From positions 7,626,001 to 7,690,000 of the forward strand of contig NZ_CP026652.1 of the NCBI RefSeq assembly GCF_002946835.1: a stretch of 64,000 nucleotides of DNA. Direction: 5' to 3'. Position numbers and translations under genes: made by a program. This DNA is from Streptomyces dengpaensis. GTDB lineage: Bacteria; Actinomycetota; Actinomycetes; Streptomycetales; Streptomycetaceae. The notes under the pieces were generated by a model. The model was not told the origin of the DNA. It was given only the letters and a program-made list of their open reading frames with translations, and did no database searches. Shown here in pieces: positions 1 to 8,433 of this stretch (the stretch's first letter is position 1; the number at the start of each line of letters is the position of its first letter).

Positions 1-2
1 CG

Positions 3-791
3 CGGGCGTCGGCCAGCGAGTGGAAGCACGGCCCGCGCCCGCTGTGGCGCGCCCACGCACACAACGACTACGAGCACCCGCGCCCCCTCTTCGACGCCCT
101 CGACCATCGCTTCGGCAGCGTCGAGGCCGATATCTTCCTCGTCGGCGGCCAACTCCTCGTCGCCCACGACGCGGCGGACCTCGACCCCACCCGCACCCTC
201 GAATCCCTCTACCTCGACCCCCTGGCCGCCCGCGTCAAGGCCAACCACGGCTCGGTGTACCGGGGCCACCGCAAGTCCCTGCAGCTCCTCATCGACATCA
301 AGACCGAGGGCTCGTCGGCGTACCTCGAACTCGACAGCCATCTGCGGCGCTACCGGCACCTGTTCACGACGTACGCCCACGGCCGCGTGTACCCCGGGCC
401 GGTCACCGCCGTGATCTCCGGCGACCGTGCGGCCCGTGCGCCCATGGAGGCGCAGAGCGTGCGCCGCGCCTTCTATGACGGCCGGCTCGCCGACCTCGGC
501 ACCTCCGCGCCCGCCTCCTTCGTCCCGCTGATCAGCGACAACTGGACGCTCAACTTCACCTGGCTCGGGGTCGGTTCCTTCCCCGACGCCGAGCGGCGAA
601 AGCTGCGCGGCATCGTCCAGGCGGCGCACGCGCGCGGCCAGCGGGTGCGGTTCTGGGCCACCCCGGACGTGGCGGGTTCCGCCCGGGACGCGCTGTGGGC
701 CGAGTTGCTCGCCGCCGGCGTCGACCACCTCAACACCGACGACCTCGCGGGCCTCGAAGCGTTCCTCGACGCCCACGAGCCGACGCACTAG
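3..791 (+). CDS. PI-PLC/GDPD-like phosphodiesterase family protein, 5' truncated
   Basis: The reading frame is open from base 3 and its true start lies before the window. The first visible residues include HAHNDYEHPRPLFDAL, followed by VEADIFL and VAHDAADLDP. This is the layout of the phosphatidylinositol-specific phospholipase C / glycerophosphodiester phosphodiesterase TIM barrel, where a His, an acidic pair and a second His make up the active site; it most resembles the Aim6-like branch. The C-terminal half has INDNW-like (SDNW) and RVRFWATPD strands and ends HLNTDDLAGLEAFL, typical of the last barrel strands. The reaction would be hydrolysis of a phosphodiester, but the substrate cannot be told from sequence. 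Whether a signal peptide is present cannot be seen because the N-terminus is missing. Confidence 0.75.
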   Translation, partial: RASASEWKHGPRPLWRAHAHNDYEHPRPLFDALDHRFGSVEADIFLVGGQLLVAHDAADLDPTRTLESLYLDPLAARVKANHGSVYRGHRKSLQLLIDIKTEGSSAYLELDSHLRRYRHLFTTYAHGRVYPGPVTAVISGDRAARAPMEAQSVRRAFYDGRLADLGTSAPASFVPLISDNWTLNFTWLGVGSFPDAERRKLRGIVQAAHARGQRVRFWATPDVAGSARDALWAELLAAGVDHLNTDDLAGLEAFLDAHEPTH

Positions 792-903
792 CCGGCGCGG
801 ACACCACTCGTTCGGGGGACACGTCAGCCGCCCGGACGAACCCTCCGCTACGCGACACTTGCGGCCGAAAGCTGCGGTGTGGGCGTGGCGGAGGAGGTTG
901 ACG

Positions 904-1098
904 ATGGCCATTTCCATCTCTGTGGTGCTGTTGCTCCTGATCCTGGCAGTGATCTTTCTGCGCAATGGCGGGCTGAAGCCGACGCACGCGGTGGTCTGCG
1001 GGCTGCTCGGCTTCTACCTGGCGAGCACGAGCATGGCGCCGACCATCCACGAAGGGCTCACAGCGACGGCGAAAATCGTGGGCAGCCTGCGCCCGTGA
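904..1098 (+). CDS. Small two-helix membrane protein, function unknown
   Basis: This 64-residue protein begins at an ATG preceded by a clear GGAGGAGG ribosome site about 8 bases upstream. That favours this start over in-frame codons further upstream. Residues 2-19 form a strongly hydrophobic helix (AISISVVLLLLILAVIFL), and a second hydrophobic stretch covers roughly residues 27-45 (HAVVCGLLGFYLAST). The short tail has no charged cluster. I do not recognise a named family. It stands between the phosphodiesterase-like gene and a convergent glycosidase gene and has its own 110-base upstream gap. Confidence 0.6.
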   Translation: MAISISVVLLLLILAVIFLRNGGLKPTHAVVCGLLGFYLASTSMAPTIHEGLTATAKIVGSLRP

Positions 1099-1120
1099 CA
1101 GGCGGGGCGGCCACGGTCGT

Positions 1121-2368
1121 TCACGGTCGCGAGAACACGCCGATGCCGTTCGGGACGGGGCGTTCGGCGCCTCCGCTGGGGTGGTTCAGGACGCTGACGG
1201 CGTCCGCCCCCGGCTGCCGGGCGACCATCGTGGTGGAGCCTCCGCCGTCGAGGCTGAAGGCGTCCTCGGAGCCCAACCGCCGCATGGTCTCCGTGATTTC
1301 GGCGATGGTGAGTCCGGTGCGGAACTCGGGCGCGCCGTCGAGGGCGAGGAGCAGCAGACGGCGTCCGCTGTGCGAGATGCCCACGGCGGTCCGTGTCGCC
1401 GAGGTCGTGTTGTTCAGGCCGGGCAGCGGCGAGCCATCGACGAGCATCGGGTAGCCGCCGACCGCGAAGCGGTACGGGATCCTGGTGGCCTCCGCCACCA
1501 GACGGTGCTGCACCGCGACAGGCTCGCCCACGGGCAGTTTCCGCAACTGCTGGGCGCCCGCCTCGCGGCCCACCAGAACCGTGGTGCCGGGAGCGATGGG
1601 ACCGTTGCCGGGTGTGTTGGCCGCCGACACGACCCGACCGCGCTCGACCGTCACCTCGTAGGTGTCGGTACTACAGGGCGCGGCCCGGTTGGTGTCCGTG
1701 CCACAGGTGGCCCGCACGCGGGAGACGCTGCCCCAGTCCGAGGTGAACGCGCCGATCGAACCCTCCGGCAGCGCGTACTGATTGAGCCCGCCGAGCGGCC
1801 ATCGCCCTTCGGGGCTGTGTACGGACCCTTCGAGAGCCACGCTGTCGAGCCGGGCCCTGCGGTCGACGCCCACGCCCAGCACGTCCTCGGTGGTCGTGCC
1901 CGGCGGCAGGGCGGGCCCGAAGCGCTGGCCGTTCGGCACCGCCGCCTTGAGCTGGTGCCCGCTCGCGATGGCCGGACCCACGCTCGCGCCCGTCGTCTCG
2001 ACCCCCGGATGCTGGGTTTCCGTGATGTTGAAGAAGTCGCCGTTGACCGCGGCGACGGCGCCCCGGGTGTCGGCCAGTTGGGAGACGGGCGCCCGGGACG
2101 CCACGGCTCCGGGGTACAGGAGGTCGACGCGCACATGGGGGTTGCGCAGGTCGACGCTGAGCACGTGAGCGTGCGTCACCCCCTGGGCCGCCGGGATGTC
2201 CAACTCGGTGTACTCGACGCCGGGCGCGAGCTGAGTGGCGCCCTCCGCGTCGGCGGCACCCTCCGCGCCGCTGGCCGGTACCGCCCCCGCGAGGGCGGCG
2301 CCGGCCAGCGCAGCGCATGCCGTGAAGACCGTCAGTACCGTTCTGAGCCGTCCGATGCGACGCGTCAC
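1121..2368 (-). CDS. Secreted phosphodiester glycosidase (NAGPA-domain) protein
   Basis: The product has 415 residues and starts at a GTG with AGGGGG placed 5 bases upstream. The first 33 residues (basic RRIGRLR, then a hydrophobic run ending near AVPASG) form a signal peptide, so the protein is exported. The rest matches the NAGPA/DUF2233 family: AVNGDFFN in the first third, then the late FSLDGGGSTTM motif, which is the hallmark of phosphodiester glycosidases that remove a sugar from a sugar-phosphodiester bond. Length is normal for secreted actinobacterial members. The gene is convergent to the small membrane protein gene and divergent from the LuxR-type regulator; its leader carries a terminator-like hairpin. 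The substrate is not predictable. Confidence 0.8.
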   Translation of the reverse strand: MTRRIGRLRTVLTVFTACAALAGAALAGAVPASGAEGAADAEGATQLAPGVEYTELDIPAAQGVTHAHVLSVDLRNPHVRVDLLYPGAVASRAPVSQLADTRGAVAAVNGDFFNITETQHPGVETTGASVGPAIASGHQLKAAVPNGQRFGPALPPGTTTEDVLGVGVDRRARLDSVALEGSVHSPEGRWPLGGLNQYALPEGSIGAFTSDWGSVSRVRATCGTDTNRAAPCSTDTYEVTVERGRVVSAANTPGNGPIAPGTTVLVGREAGAQQLRKLPVGEPVAVQHRLVAEATRIPYRFAVGGYPMLVDGSPLPGLNNTTSATRTAVGISHSGRRLLLLALDGAPEFRTGLTIAEITETMRRLGSEDAFSLDGGGSTTMVARQPGADAVSVLNHPSGGAERPVPNGIGVFSRP

Positions 2369-2473
2369 AGCGCCCCCTGATGTCTCGTCAACTTTTCCAG
2401 GACTCAAGGGAATTGCATCAGACGACCGGCCCGTGCCGATGTCCACGCGCCGACGAGCCGGGGAACGGATCAG

Positions 2474-2496
2474 AAAACGCGCGCCTGTGGGCGCGC
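2474..2496 (-). terminator. Rho-independent-like hairpin in the leader of the glycosidase gene
   Basis: Read on the minus strand, a 7-bp perfect GC stem (arms 2490-2496 and 2479-2485, GGCGCGC/GCGCGCC, 4-base loop) is followed after one base by TTTT (2474-2477). It lies about 105 bases upstream of the glycosidase start codon, in the divergent intergenic region. It could stop antisense transcripts coming out of the regulator gene or act as a leader attenuator. Confidence 0.45.
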
Positions 2497-2599
2497 CTCC
2501 AGGCCTACGGGCGGACCGCTCGGCGCCGTGCGGCACGCGTATCTGCGGGAATGCTGGGATCATGAGTGAGGGAGAGCGCTGCCCATGACCTGACGGACA

Positions 2600-5449
2600 G
2601 TGGTGGTGAACGCCGTGGCTGCGAACGATGGGAACGACCCGATCGACGGGGACGGCCCGATCGACGGGGACGGCCCGCTCGGCGAGAGAGGCCCGTTCGG
2701 CGAGAGCGGTCCGATCGGTGCGGGCGTCCCGATCGGTGAGAACGGTCCGATCGGTGCGGGCGTGCCGGCCGGTGAGAACGGTCCGGGACTCGATGAGAAC
2801 GGTCCGGGACCAGCCATTCCGTGCGTCGATCCCCTGGGAGACCCGTATCTGCGCACGCGTTTCGCCCCGCCGGCGAAACCCGCCACATTCCTGCGGCGGG
2901 AGCGGCTGGTCAGGCATCTCGACCAGGCTCTTCTGACGCCGTTGACCATGGTCAACGGCGCGGCCGGTGCGGGCAAGACCCTGCTGGTGGCCGACTGGGC
3001 CGCGGGCCTGGAGCAGCCGGTCGCCTGGCTCACCACCGACGCGGCGGATCAGGGGCCGGGCATGTTCTGGGCGTATGTGCTCCAGGCCCTGCGCGCCTCC
3101 GGCGTGCTCGTGCCCGGCGGGGTCGGATGCCCCGCGGACGCGAGAAGCGTGGACCGCAAGCTGCTGGCACGGCTCGCCGCCGAACTGAGCGGCCATGACC
3201 GGCCCGCGATCGTCGTGCTCGACGAGTACGACCGCGTCACCGCCCCCGAGATCGCGGAGCAGCTGGAATTCGTCCTGCACCACGCCGGGCACGGAATGCG
3301 CCTGGTCCTCGTCACCCGCACCGAGCCGCTGCTACCGCTGCACCGCTACCGGGCGGCCGGCGACATGACCGAGATCAGGGGCGCGGAGCTGGCCTTCACC
3401 CCCGAGGAGGCCGCCGCGCTCCTGGAGCGTCATGGTCTGTGCCTTCCCGTGCGGGCCGCGCGCGCTCTGGTGGACCGCACCCAGGGATGGGCCGCCGGCC
3501 TGCGACTGTGTGCCCTGGCCGCACAGGAGAGCCCGGATCCGGAAACGTACCTGAAGGAGTTCGAGGCGGGACGGAGCACGGTCGCCGACTATCTGCTGGC
3601 CGAGGTGCTCAAGCGGCAGACCGTCGAGACGCAGGACCTCCTGCTGCGTGCCAGCGTCCTGGAGCGTTTCTGTCCGGATCTGGCGAACGCGCTGACAGAG
3701 CGGACCGACGCCGAGGCCCTTCTGGCCGAGCTGCACCGGGAGAACGCGTTCGTCGAGGACCTCGGGCACGCGTGGTACCGCCTCCACCCGCTGTTCAGGG
3801 AGATCCTCCGGGCTCATCTGCGGGTGCGGTCCCCCGGACTGGAGCCCGAACTCCACCGGCGGGCCGCGCAGTGGCTGCGGCGTTCCGGATCCCTCCCGGA
3901 GACGCTCGCCCATGGCGCCGCCGCGGGCGACTGGGACTTCACCGCCGGTGCCCTCGTCGACGACCTGGCGATCGGCCAGCTCTTCACCGGCCTGCGCTCC
4001 GACGACCTGGCCGAGCTGTTCTCCCGGATGGGGCCCGAGGCCACGAGCCCCGCGAGCGATCTCGTCCGCGCGGCCCGTGACCTGTTCCGGTGCGACCTCG
4101 ACGGCGGTCTGGCCCATCTGCACCGTGCCGAGCGGCGGCTGTCCACGGACCTGCCCGACCTGGCGGCGGCCCAGCTGAGCTGTGCCCTGCTGGAAGCGCT
4201 GGCGGCCCGGCTGGCCGGTTCTCCCGTACGGGCGGAAGAGGCGGCGGCGGCGGCCGAGGAGCTGCGGCGGGAGATCCCCGCCCACCTCCTGGACAAGCAT
4301 CCCGAACTCACCGCTCTCCTGCTCACCCATCTGGGCTCGACGCGCCTGTGGGCCGGGCGCTTCGAGGAGGCGCGAGCCGCCCTGTCCACGGTGATCGGCT
4401 CCTCCCGCGGAGGTGCGACGGCGCTGCCCCGGGAGGAGGCCCTGGGCCATCTGGCGCTGATCGACTATCTGAACGGCTGGCTCGCCAGGGCCGAGCGCAA
4501 GGCCTTGGCGGCACTGACCGAGACGGAGCGGTTCAGCCTGCCCCAGCCGTCCGGCTCCGGCATCGAGCGGCTGGTCCTGGCTGCCGTGGCCGTCGACCGG
4601 AACGAACTGGGTCAGGCCAAGGCCCTCCTCGACGAGGCGGCCGCATCCCGCCCCGCGCTACGCGACCCCGTACCGGAGGCGTGCCGATCCATCGCGACGG
4701 CGCGCCTGCTGCTGGCCCGAGGCGACGTACAGGCCGCGCGGGCGGCAGCGGGCCCGGCCGTCTCCGCCGACGTGCCCTCGCCCTGGGCAGACGCCCACGC
4801 GGCTCTGGTCGCGTGCGCCGCCCACCTGGGCGACGGCCGCCCGGACATGGCCGCCAAGGTGCTGCGGCAGATGCCCGACGACCCGCCGGCGTGTGCCGTG
4901 GAGGTGGCGCGGGCCCAGCTCGCCGCGGGGGATCGCGTCGCGGCGATCGACAGGATCGACAGTCTCCGCACCGACGGCCGCACCGGTCCGGCGGTGGCCG
5001 TACGGGCCGCACTCGTGCGGGCGCAGGCCGCGGACGGCGCGGGGGACTTCGCCACCGCCCGCAGGCTCGTCGCCCACGCGCTCCTCGAAGCCCGGCGCGA
5101 GCGGCTGCGGCGTCCCTTCCTCGAAGCCGGACCGTGGATCCGGCCTCTCCTGGGCACGGCGCCCCTTCAGGGCTTGACCGAGGGCTGGCTCACGCCCGGC
5201 CCGCCGCGACACGGCGAGCCGCCTGGGCCCGAGGCCCGGCCCTCGTCGCTCGTCGTGGAGGAGCTGAGCGGGCGCGAGCGCGATGTGCTCCAGCGGCTGG
5301 CCCAGATGATGTCGACGGAAGAGATCGCCGCCGACCTCTTCGTGTCGGCGAACACGGTGAAGACGCACCTCAAGAGCGTCTACCGGAAGCTGGCGGTGAA
5401 CCGGCGCAACGACGCGGTGCGCCGTGCGCGCGAGCTGGGGTTGCTGTGA
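2600..5449 (+). CDS. LAL/MalT-type LuxR family transcriptional regulator
   Basis: A 949-residue regulator with an N-terminal STAND NTPase and a C-terminal LuxR helix-turn-helix. The Walker A motif GAAGAGKT is near residue 120 and the Walker B strand IVVLDEYD near 210. A long helical repeat region follows. The last 60 residues (LSGRERDVLQRLA to the end, with SANTVKTHLKSVYRKL) are the DNA-binding domain. MalT-type proteins bind an inducer and ATP, oligomerise and activate promoters. The called start is a run of three GTG codons; roughly the first 70 residues are a low-complexity hexapeptide repeat not usual in the family, whose members normally begin close to the DPYLRTRFAPP block, so the true start may be further in. 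The target may be the divergent glycosidase, but that is inference. Confidence 0.8.
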   Translation: MVVNAVAANDGNDPIDGDGPIDGDGPLGERGPFGESGPIGAGVPIGENGPIGAGVPAGENGPGLDENGPGPAIPCVDPLGDPYLRTRFAPPAKPATFLRRERLVRHLDQALLTPLTMVNGAAGAGKTLLVADWAAGLEQPVAWLTTDAADQGPGMFWAYVLQALRASGVLVPGGVGCPADARSVDRKLLARLAAELSGHDRPAIVVLDEYDRVTAPEIAEQLEFVLHHAGHGMRLVLVTRTEPLLPLHRYRAAGDMTEIRGAELAFTPEEAAALLERHGLCLPVRAARALVDRTQGWAAGLRLCALAAQESPDPETYLKEFEAGRSTVADYLLAEVLKRQTVETQDLLLRASVLERFCPDLANALTERTDAEALLAELHRENAFVEDLGHAWYRLHPLFREILRAHLRVRSPGLEPELHRRAAQWLRRSGSLPETLAHGAAAGDWDFTAGALVDDLAIGQLFTGLRSDDLAELFSRMGPEATSPASDLVRAARDLFRCDLDGGLAHLHRAERRLSTDLPDLAAAQLSCALLEALAARLAGSPVRAEEAAAAAEELRREIPAHLLDKHPELTALLLTHLGSTRLWAGRFEEARAALSTVIGSSRGGATALPREEALGHLALIDYLNGWLARAERKALAALTETERFSLPQPSGSGIERLVLAAVAVDRNELGQAKALLDEAAASRPALRDPVPEACRSIATARLLLARGDVQAARAAAGPAVSADVPSPWADAHAALVACAAHLGDGRPDMAAKVLRQMPDDPPACAVEVARAQLAAGDRVAAIDRIDSLRTDGRTGPAVAVRAALVRAQAADGAGDFATARRLVAHALLEARRERLRRPFLEAGPWIRPLLGTAPLQGLTEGWLTPGPPRHGEPPGPEARPSSLVVEELSGRERDVLQRLAQMMSTEEIAADLFVSANTVKTHLKSVYRKLAVNRRNDAVRRARELGLL
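2636..2779 (+). repeat. Eight 18-bp tandem repeats at the regulator's N-terminus
   Basis: Eight degenerate 18-base units run without a gap. The consensus begins GGYCCGATCGG and encodes the hexapeptide pattern GP(I/L/F)(D/G)(G/E/A)x. The unit length keeps frame. The block precedes the conserved part of the LAL regulator. Confidence 0.85.
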
Positions 5450-5633
5450 ACCTGTTGATCATCTCGTTCGTGATCGTCTTGCGTGTTGACGAGCCCTGAA
5501 GCGTTGCCCCAGGTAGTCGGCGTGCCCTGCGACGGCTCACCTGTTCAGGGTGAGGCCGGACGACGCGCCGAGGCGGAGGATCGCAGGGAAGGTGCAGTCC
5601 GCCTGTCCCCAGGGCGCCTCGGGAGAGCAGCTC

Positions 5634-5831
5634 ATGCGCTACGAGATCCGCGTCGACGGTCACATGTCGGAGACGCTGGCCAAAGCCTTCCCGGAGCTGG
5701 ACCACGTCGTGATGTCCGGTCAGACCGTGCTGTTCGGCCCGGTCGTCGACGAGGCGCACCTGTACGGGCTGCTGGCCCGCTGCCGGTCGCTGGGACTGCG
5801 CGTCGTGGAGATGCGCCAACTGCCGGAGTGA
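5634..5831 (+). CDS. Small conserved-looking protein of unknown function
   Basis: A 65-residue protein starting MRYEIRVDGHMSETL and ending RVVEMRQLPE. The ATG has GGGAGAG about 8 bases upstream, which decides this start over the longer open frame. The pattern of alternating strand and helix (YEIRVDG, then LAKAFPEL, VLFGPVV, LYGLLARCRSLGLRVVEM) suggests a compact ferredoxin-like alpha/beta fold, with the C-terminal part resembling a helix followed by a closing strand. No catalytic motif is visible and I do not recognise the family with certainty. It stands alone after the LAL regulator. Confidence 0.6.
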   Translation: MRYEIRVDGHMSETLAKAFPELDHVVMSGQTVLFGPVVDEAHLYGLLARCRSLGLRVVEMRQLPE

Positions 5832-5889
5832 CCGGGACCGGCGCCCGAGTGGTGGTCGGGCTCGCCTCGCCCGGCGGGCAAGGCCGACA

Positions 5890-5908
5890 CTCACCCGCCT
5901 CGGGTGAG
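5890..5908. terminator. 8-bp inverted repeat, possible terminator
   Basis: Perfect arms CTCACCCG (5890-5897) and CGGGTGAG (5901-5908) are separated by three bases. The hairpin lies about 60 bases after the small gene ending at 5831 and before the next gene. There is no T-run, as is common for Streptomyces terminators; an operator role is also possible. Confidence 0.4.
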
Positions 5909-5987
5909 GCCGCCCCCTCGTTGCCGTGCGCATGCTGAGGGCGGCACAGAAAGGCCGCCGGGCGAAGGCTCGGGACGGAGGAGAGAC

Positions 5988-6485
5988 ATGAGCGCGCAGA
6001 CCTACCTCGCGTACGACTATCCGCTGCTGAGCGCCTTCTGGACCCTGCTGTGGTTCTTCCTGTGGATCATGTGGTTCATCCTGCTCTTCCGCGTCGTCGT
6101 CGACATCTTCCGTGACGACGGCCAGGGCGGCTGGGCCAAGGCCGGCTGGCTGGCGCTCGTCATCCTGCTGCCCTTCCTGGGCGTCTTCATCTACGTGGTC
6201 GCGCGCGGCAAGGACATGGGCCGCCGGGAGACCGCGCTGGCGCGCGAGCAGCAGGAGGCCTTCGACCGGTACATCCGGGAGACCGCGGGTGCCAAGGCCG
6301 CGCCCAGCAGCGTCGACGAACTGGCCAAGCTGTCCGAGATCCGCGCCCGCGGCGACATCACGGACGAGGAGTTCCGCAGGGTGAAGGAACTGGTCCTGAG
6401 CGGCCACGGTCCCGCCGGCGGCTCCGGCACCTCCACCCCCAGCTCCGGCACCCCCAGCTCCGGCACCCCCACCTCCAGTCACTGA
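5988..6485 (+). CDS. PLDc_N / SHOCT-domain membrane protein
   Basis: A 165-residue protein with a GGAGGAGAG ribosome site. Two hydrophobic helices (about residues 14-37 and 49-68, the second LALVILLPFLGVFIYVVARG) form the phospholipase-D-nuclease N-terminal membrane unit. It is followed by a short helical linker and the SHOCT motif near residues 105-135 (DELAKLSEIRARGDITDEEF). SHOCT segments are short oligomerisation or nucleic-acid-linked helices found at the ends of many bacterial membrane proteins. The tail is a small repeat of SSGTP units (15-bp DNA repeat, 6430-6475). It is probably co-transcribed with the following DUF7144 gene 32 bases downstream. Cellular role unknown. Confidence 0.7.
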   Translation: MSAQTYLAYDYPLLSAFWTLLWFFLWIMWFILLFRVVVDIFRDDGQGGWAKAGWLALVILLPFLGVFIYVVARGKDMGRRETALAREQQEAFDRYIRETAGAKAAPSSVDELAKLSEIRARGDITDEEFRRVKELVLSGHGPAGGSGTSTPSSGTPSSGTPTSSH

Positions 6486-6517
6486 GTACACCGGACGACA
6501 CGAAACGAGGCCGCACC

Positions 6518-6964
6518 ATGACCGGGTCACACACCACGCACGTGCACGCCACGAAACAGCAATGGGCCGTGGGCCTGATGGCCTTCGCCGCAGTCATGCT
6601 CATGATTACCGGTGTGCTCGCCATCCTCCGGGGCATCAGCGCGATCGCCCAGGACGAGGTCTGGGTCACGACCGAGAACTACCTCTTCCAGTTCGACCTC
6701 ACCGGCTGGGGCTGGCTCCACCTCTCCTTGGGTGTGGTCGCCGTGATCGTCAGCCTCGGGCTCTTCCAGTCGGCGATGTGGGCGCGCGTCCTCGGCGTGA
6801 CCATCGCCGGACTCGTCATCATCGCCAACTTCCTCTCCCTGCCGTCCTACCCCGTCTGGTCGGTCGTGATGATCGCTCTCTCGGGGTTCGTCATCTGGGC
6901 TCTGTGCGTGGCACGGACCGAGGAGTCCTCCGAGTCGTACGAACCTGCGCCGCGCAGCGGGTGA
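6518..6964 (+). CDS. DUF7144-type four-helix membrane protein
   Basis: This 148-residue protein has four predicted membrane helices (about residues 18-40, 68-86, 90-108 and 112-130). It carries the QFDLTGWGWLHLSLG segment between helices 1 and 2 that I associate with the DUF7144 family of actinobacteria. A short acidic cytoplasmic tail follows (RTEESSESYEPAP). It follows the SHOCT protein by 32 bases and so is probably in the same transcript. No biochemical role is known for the family. Confidence 0.7.
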   Translation: MTGSHTTHVHATKQQWAVGLMAFAAVMLMITGVLAILRGISAIAQDEVWVTTENYLFQFDLTGWGWLHLSLGVVAVIVSLGLFQSAMWARVLGVTIAGLVIIANFLSLPSYPVWSVVMIALSGFVIWALCVARTEESSESYEPAPRSG

Positions 6965-7007
6965 AGGAGTCCCGGGCCGGGCATCGTCACGGACGAGCCG
7001 CGCGTTC

Positions 7008-7433
7008 TCAGACCGCGACGAGCTCGGCCCACCGGGTAATCCCGCCCGAGTGGACGTGTATGCCGTGCCGAGTCGCCAGCGCGTGGACGATTTCCATGCC
7101 CCGGCCGTGCTCGTCCGGGTCGATCCCGGCGGGGGACTGCCCCGCCGTGAGCGCGGGTCCCTCGTCGGTGACCTCGACGCGGAGGGTGCTCGGCCCGTCG
7201 CCCCTGACCCATGACAGCCGCAGTTCCGCCGGGGGCAGCGCGTGGACGATCGCGTTGGTGAGCAGCTCCGACACCACCAGGAGCGCGTCCTCGGCGATGT
7301 CCGGGGACACGTTCCAGTCGGAGAGGAGCGCCCCTACACGTCGGCGTAGGACCGAGACGGCTCCGGGGGTGTGCTGCAGCGGGCAGATGTATTCGGCCGC
7401 TTCCCGAAGCATCGTATTGAGCTGTGGCGCCAT
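7008..7433 (-). CDS. Anti-sigma-type ATP-binding protein (HATPase_c_2)
   Basis: A 141-residue stand-alone histidine-kinase-like ATPase. The N-box is VVSELLTNAIVHA (residues about 52-64), with the G1 box VTDEGPAL and G2-like EHGRGMEIVHALA. Such short proteins, related to RsbW/SpoIIAB, usually bind and inhibit sigma or anti-sigma partners and may phosphorylate an antagonist; Streptomyces has dozens. The ATG is preceded by GGAGGAG at ideal spacing. It is divergent from the IclR gene with a 190-base gap and has no antagonist gene beside it. Confidence 0.8.
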   Translation of the reverse strand: MAPQLNTMLREAAEYICPLQHTPGAVSVLRRRVGALLSDWNVSPDIAEDALLVVSELLTNAIVHALPPAELRLSWVRGDGPSTLRVEVTDEGPALTAGQSPAGIDPDEHGRGMEIVHALATRHGIHVHSGGITRWAELVAV

Positions 7434-7544
7434 GTGCTCTCCTCCGGTGCTAGCCGTCCGGACGCCGGGCTGAGCCCACGTTTCCGGGCCTCAGCGCACG
7501 TTAGGTAGCGAAGCGAGGCCGGTCAATGAACGACGGTCGCCATT

Positions 7545-7567
7545 ACCGAACGCAAGGGTCATTCGGT
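7545..7567. promoter_or_regulatory. Candidate IclR/GylR autoregulatory operator
   Basis: ACCGAA (7545-7550) and TTCGGT (7562-7567) form a perfect 6-bp inverted repeat with 11 bases between, centred about 70 bases before the IclR-family start codon. IclR proteins commonly repress their own promoter through such a site. This is inferred from position and symmetry only. Confidence 0.4.
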
Positions 7568-7625
7568 GCCACATGGGATGTCTGCGAGTAAAGCGGGCTG
7601 GCCATGGCGGCACTAGGATCGGTTC

Positions 7626-8393
7626 ATGGCCGGCCCAGTCCAGTCGATCGAACGGGCGGCGGCGATCTTGCGTCTGCTCGCTGGTGGGCCCCGCCGACTC
7701 GGACTCGGCGAGGTTGCGGCGTCGCTCGGCCTGGCGAAGGGCACCGCCCACGGCATTCTGCGTACCCTGCAGCACGTGGATTTCGTGGAGCAGGACGAGG
7801 CGACCGGAAAGTACCAGCTCGGGGCCGCTCTCCTGCACCTCGGCACCAGCTACCTCGACGTCAACGAGCTGCGGTCGCGCTCCATCAACTGGGCCGATGC
7901 CCTGGCCGCCCGTAGTGGGGAAGCGGTCCGCCTGGGCACCCCTCTGGAGGGCAAGGTCCTCGTCGTCCACCACGTGTTCCGGCCGGACGACACCCTGCAG
8001 ACCCTGGACGTGGGCGCGCTGCTGCCCCTGCACGCCTCCTCGCTCGGCAAGGTCCTGCTGGCCTTCGGGGTAACGCCCCTCGAGCCGGTCCTGGAGGCCG
8101 GACTGGAGGCGTACACCCGGCACACCCTGGTCGTCCCGGAGGAATTCGGCCGGGCGCTCGCGGAGGTCCGGGAACTCGGATGGGCCGCCGAGGTCCAGGA
8201 AATGAGCATGGGCGAAGCCGGCATCGCGGCGCCGATCCGAGGGCACGGCGGCCTCGTGGTGGGCGCGATTGGACTGTCCGGCCCGGTCGAGCGGGTCTGT
8301 GACGGCCAAGGCCGTCCCCGGCCGAGCCTGATCACCCTGCTCCGCGAGGCCGCACGGGCGATCTCCAGGGACTTGGGCGCATCTCGCTGGTAA
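7626..8393 (+). CDS. IclR family regulator of the glycerol operon (GylR-like)
   Basis: A 255-residue protein with an N-terminal winged helix ([17 protein letters not shown], then [22 protein letters not shown] as recognition region) and a C-terminal IclR effector domain ([15 protein letters not shown], then [15 protein letters not shown], and [22 protein letters not shown]). Full family length. Glycerol kinase follows after 40 bases in the same direction, the arrangement of gylR with the glycerol catabolic operon in Streptomyces, where GylR represses until glycerol-3-phosphate accumulates. No glycerol facilitator or glycerol-3-phosphate dehydrogenase gene is next to it, so this is a reduced version of that operon or a second copy. 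Confidence 0.85.
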   Translation: MAGPVQSIERAAAILRLLAGGPRRLGLGEVAASLGLAKGTAHGILRTLQHVDFVEQDEATGKYQLGAALLHLGTSYLDVNELRSRSINWADALAARSGEAVRLGTPLEGKVLVVHHVFRPDDTLQTLDVGALLPLHASSLGKVLLAFGVTPLEPVLEAGLEAYTRHTLVVPEEFGRALAEVRELGWAAEVQEMSMGEAGIAAPIRGHGGLVVGAIGLSGPVERVCDGQGRPRPSLITLLREAARAISRDLGASRW

Positions 8394-8433
8394 TCCCGCC
8401 GCCTCCACGACACATCGGAAGGCAGACCCGATC

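Noticed and set aside
2369..3292. Upstream extension of the glycosidase frame by about 300 codons into the LAL gene
   Set aside because: The extension lacks similarity, crosses the terminator-like hairpin and the 18-bp repeats, while a GTG with a strong ribosome site and a signal peptide fits at 2368.
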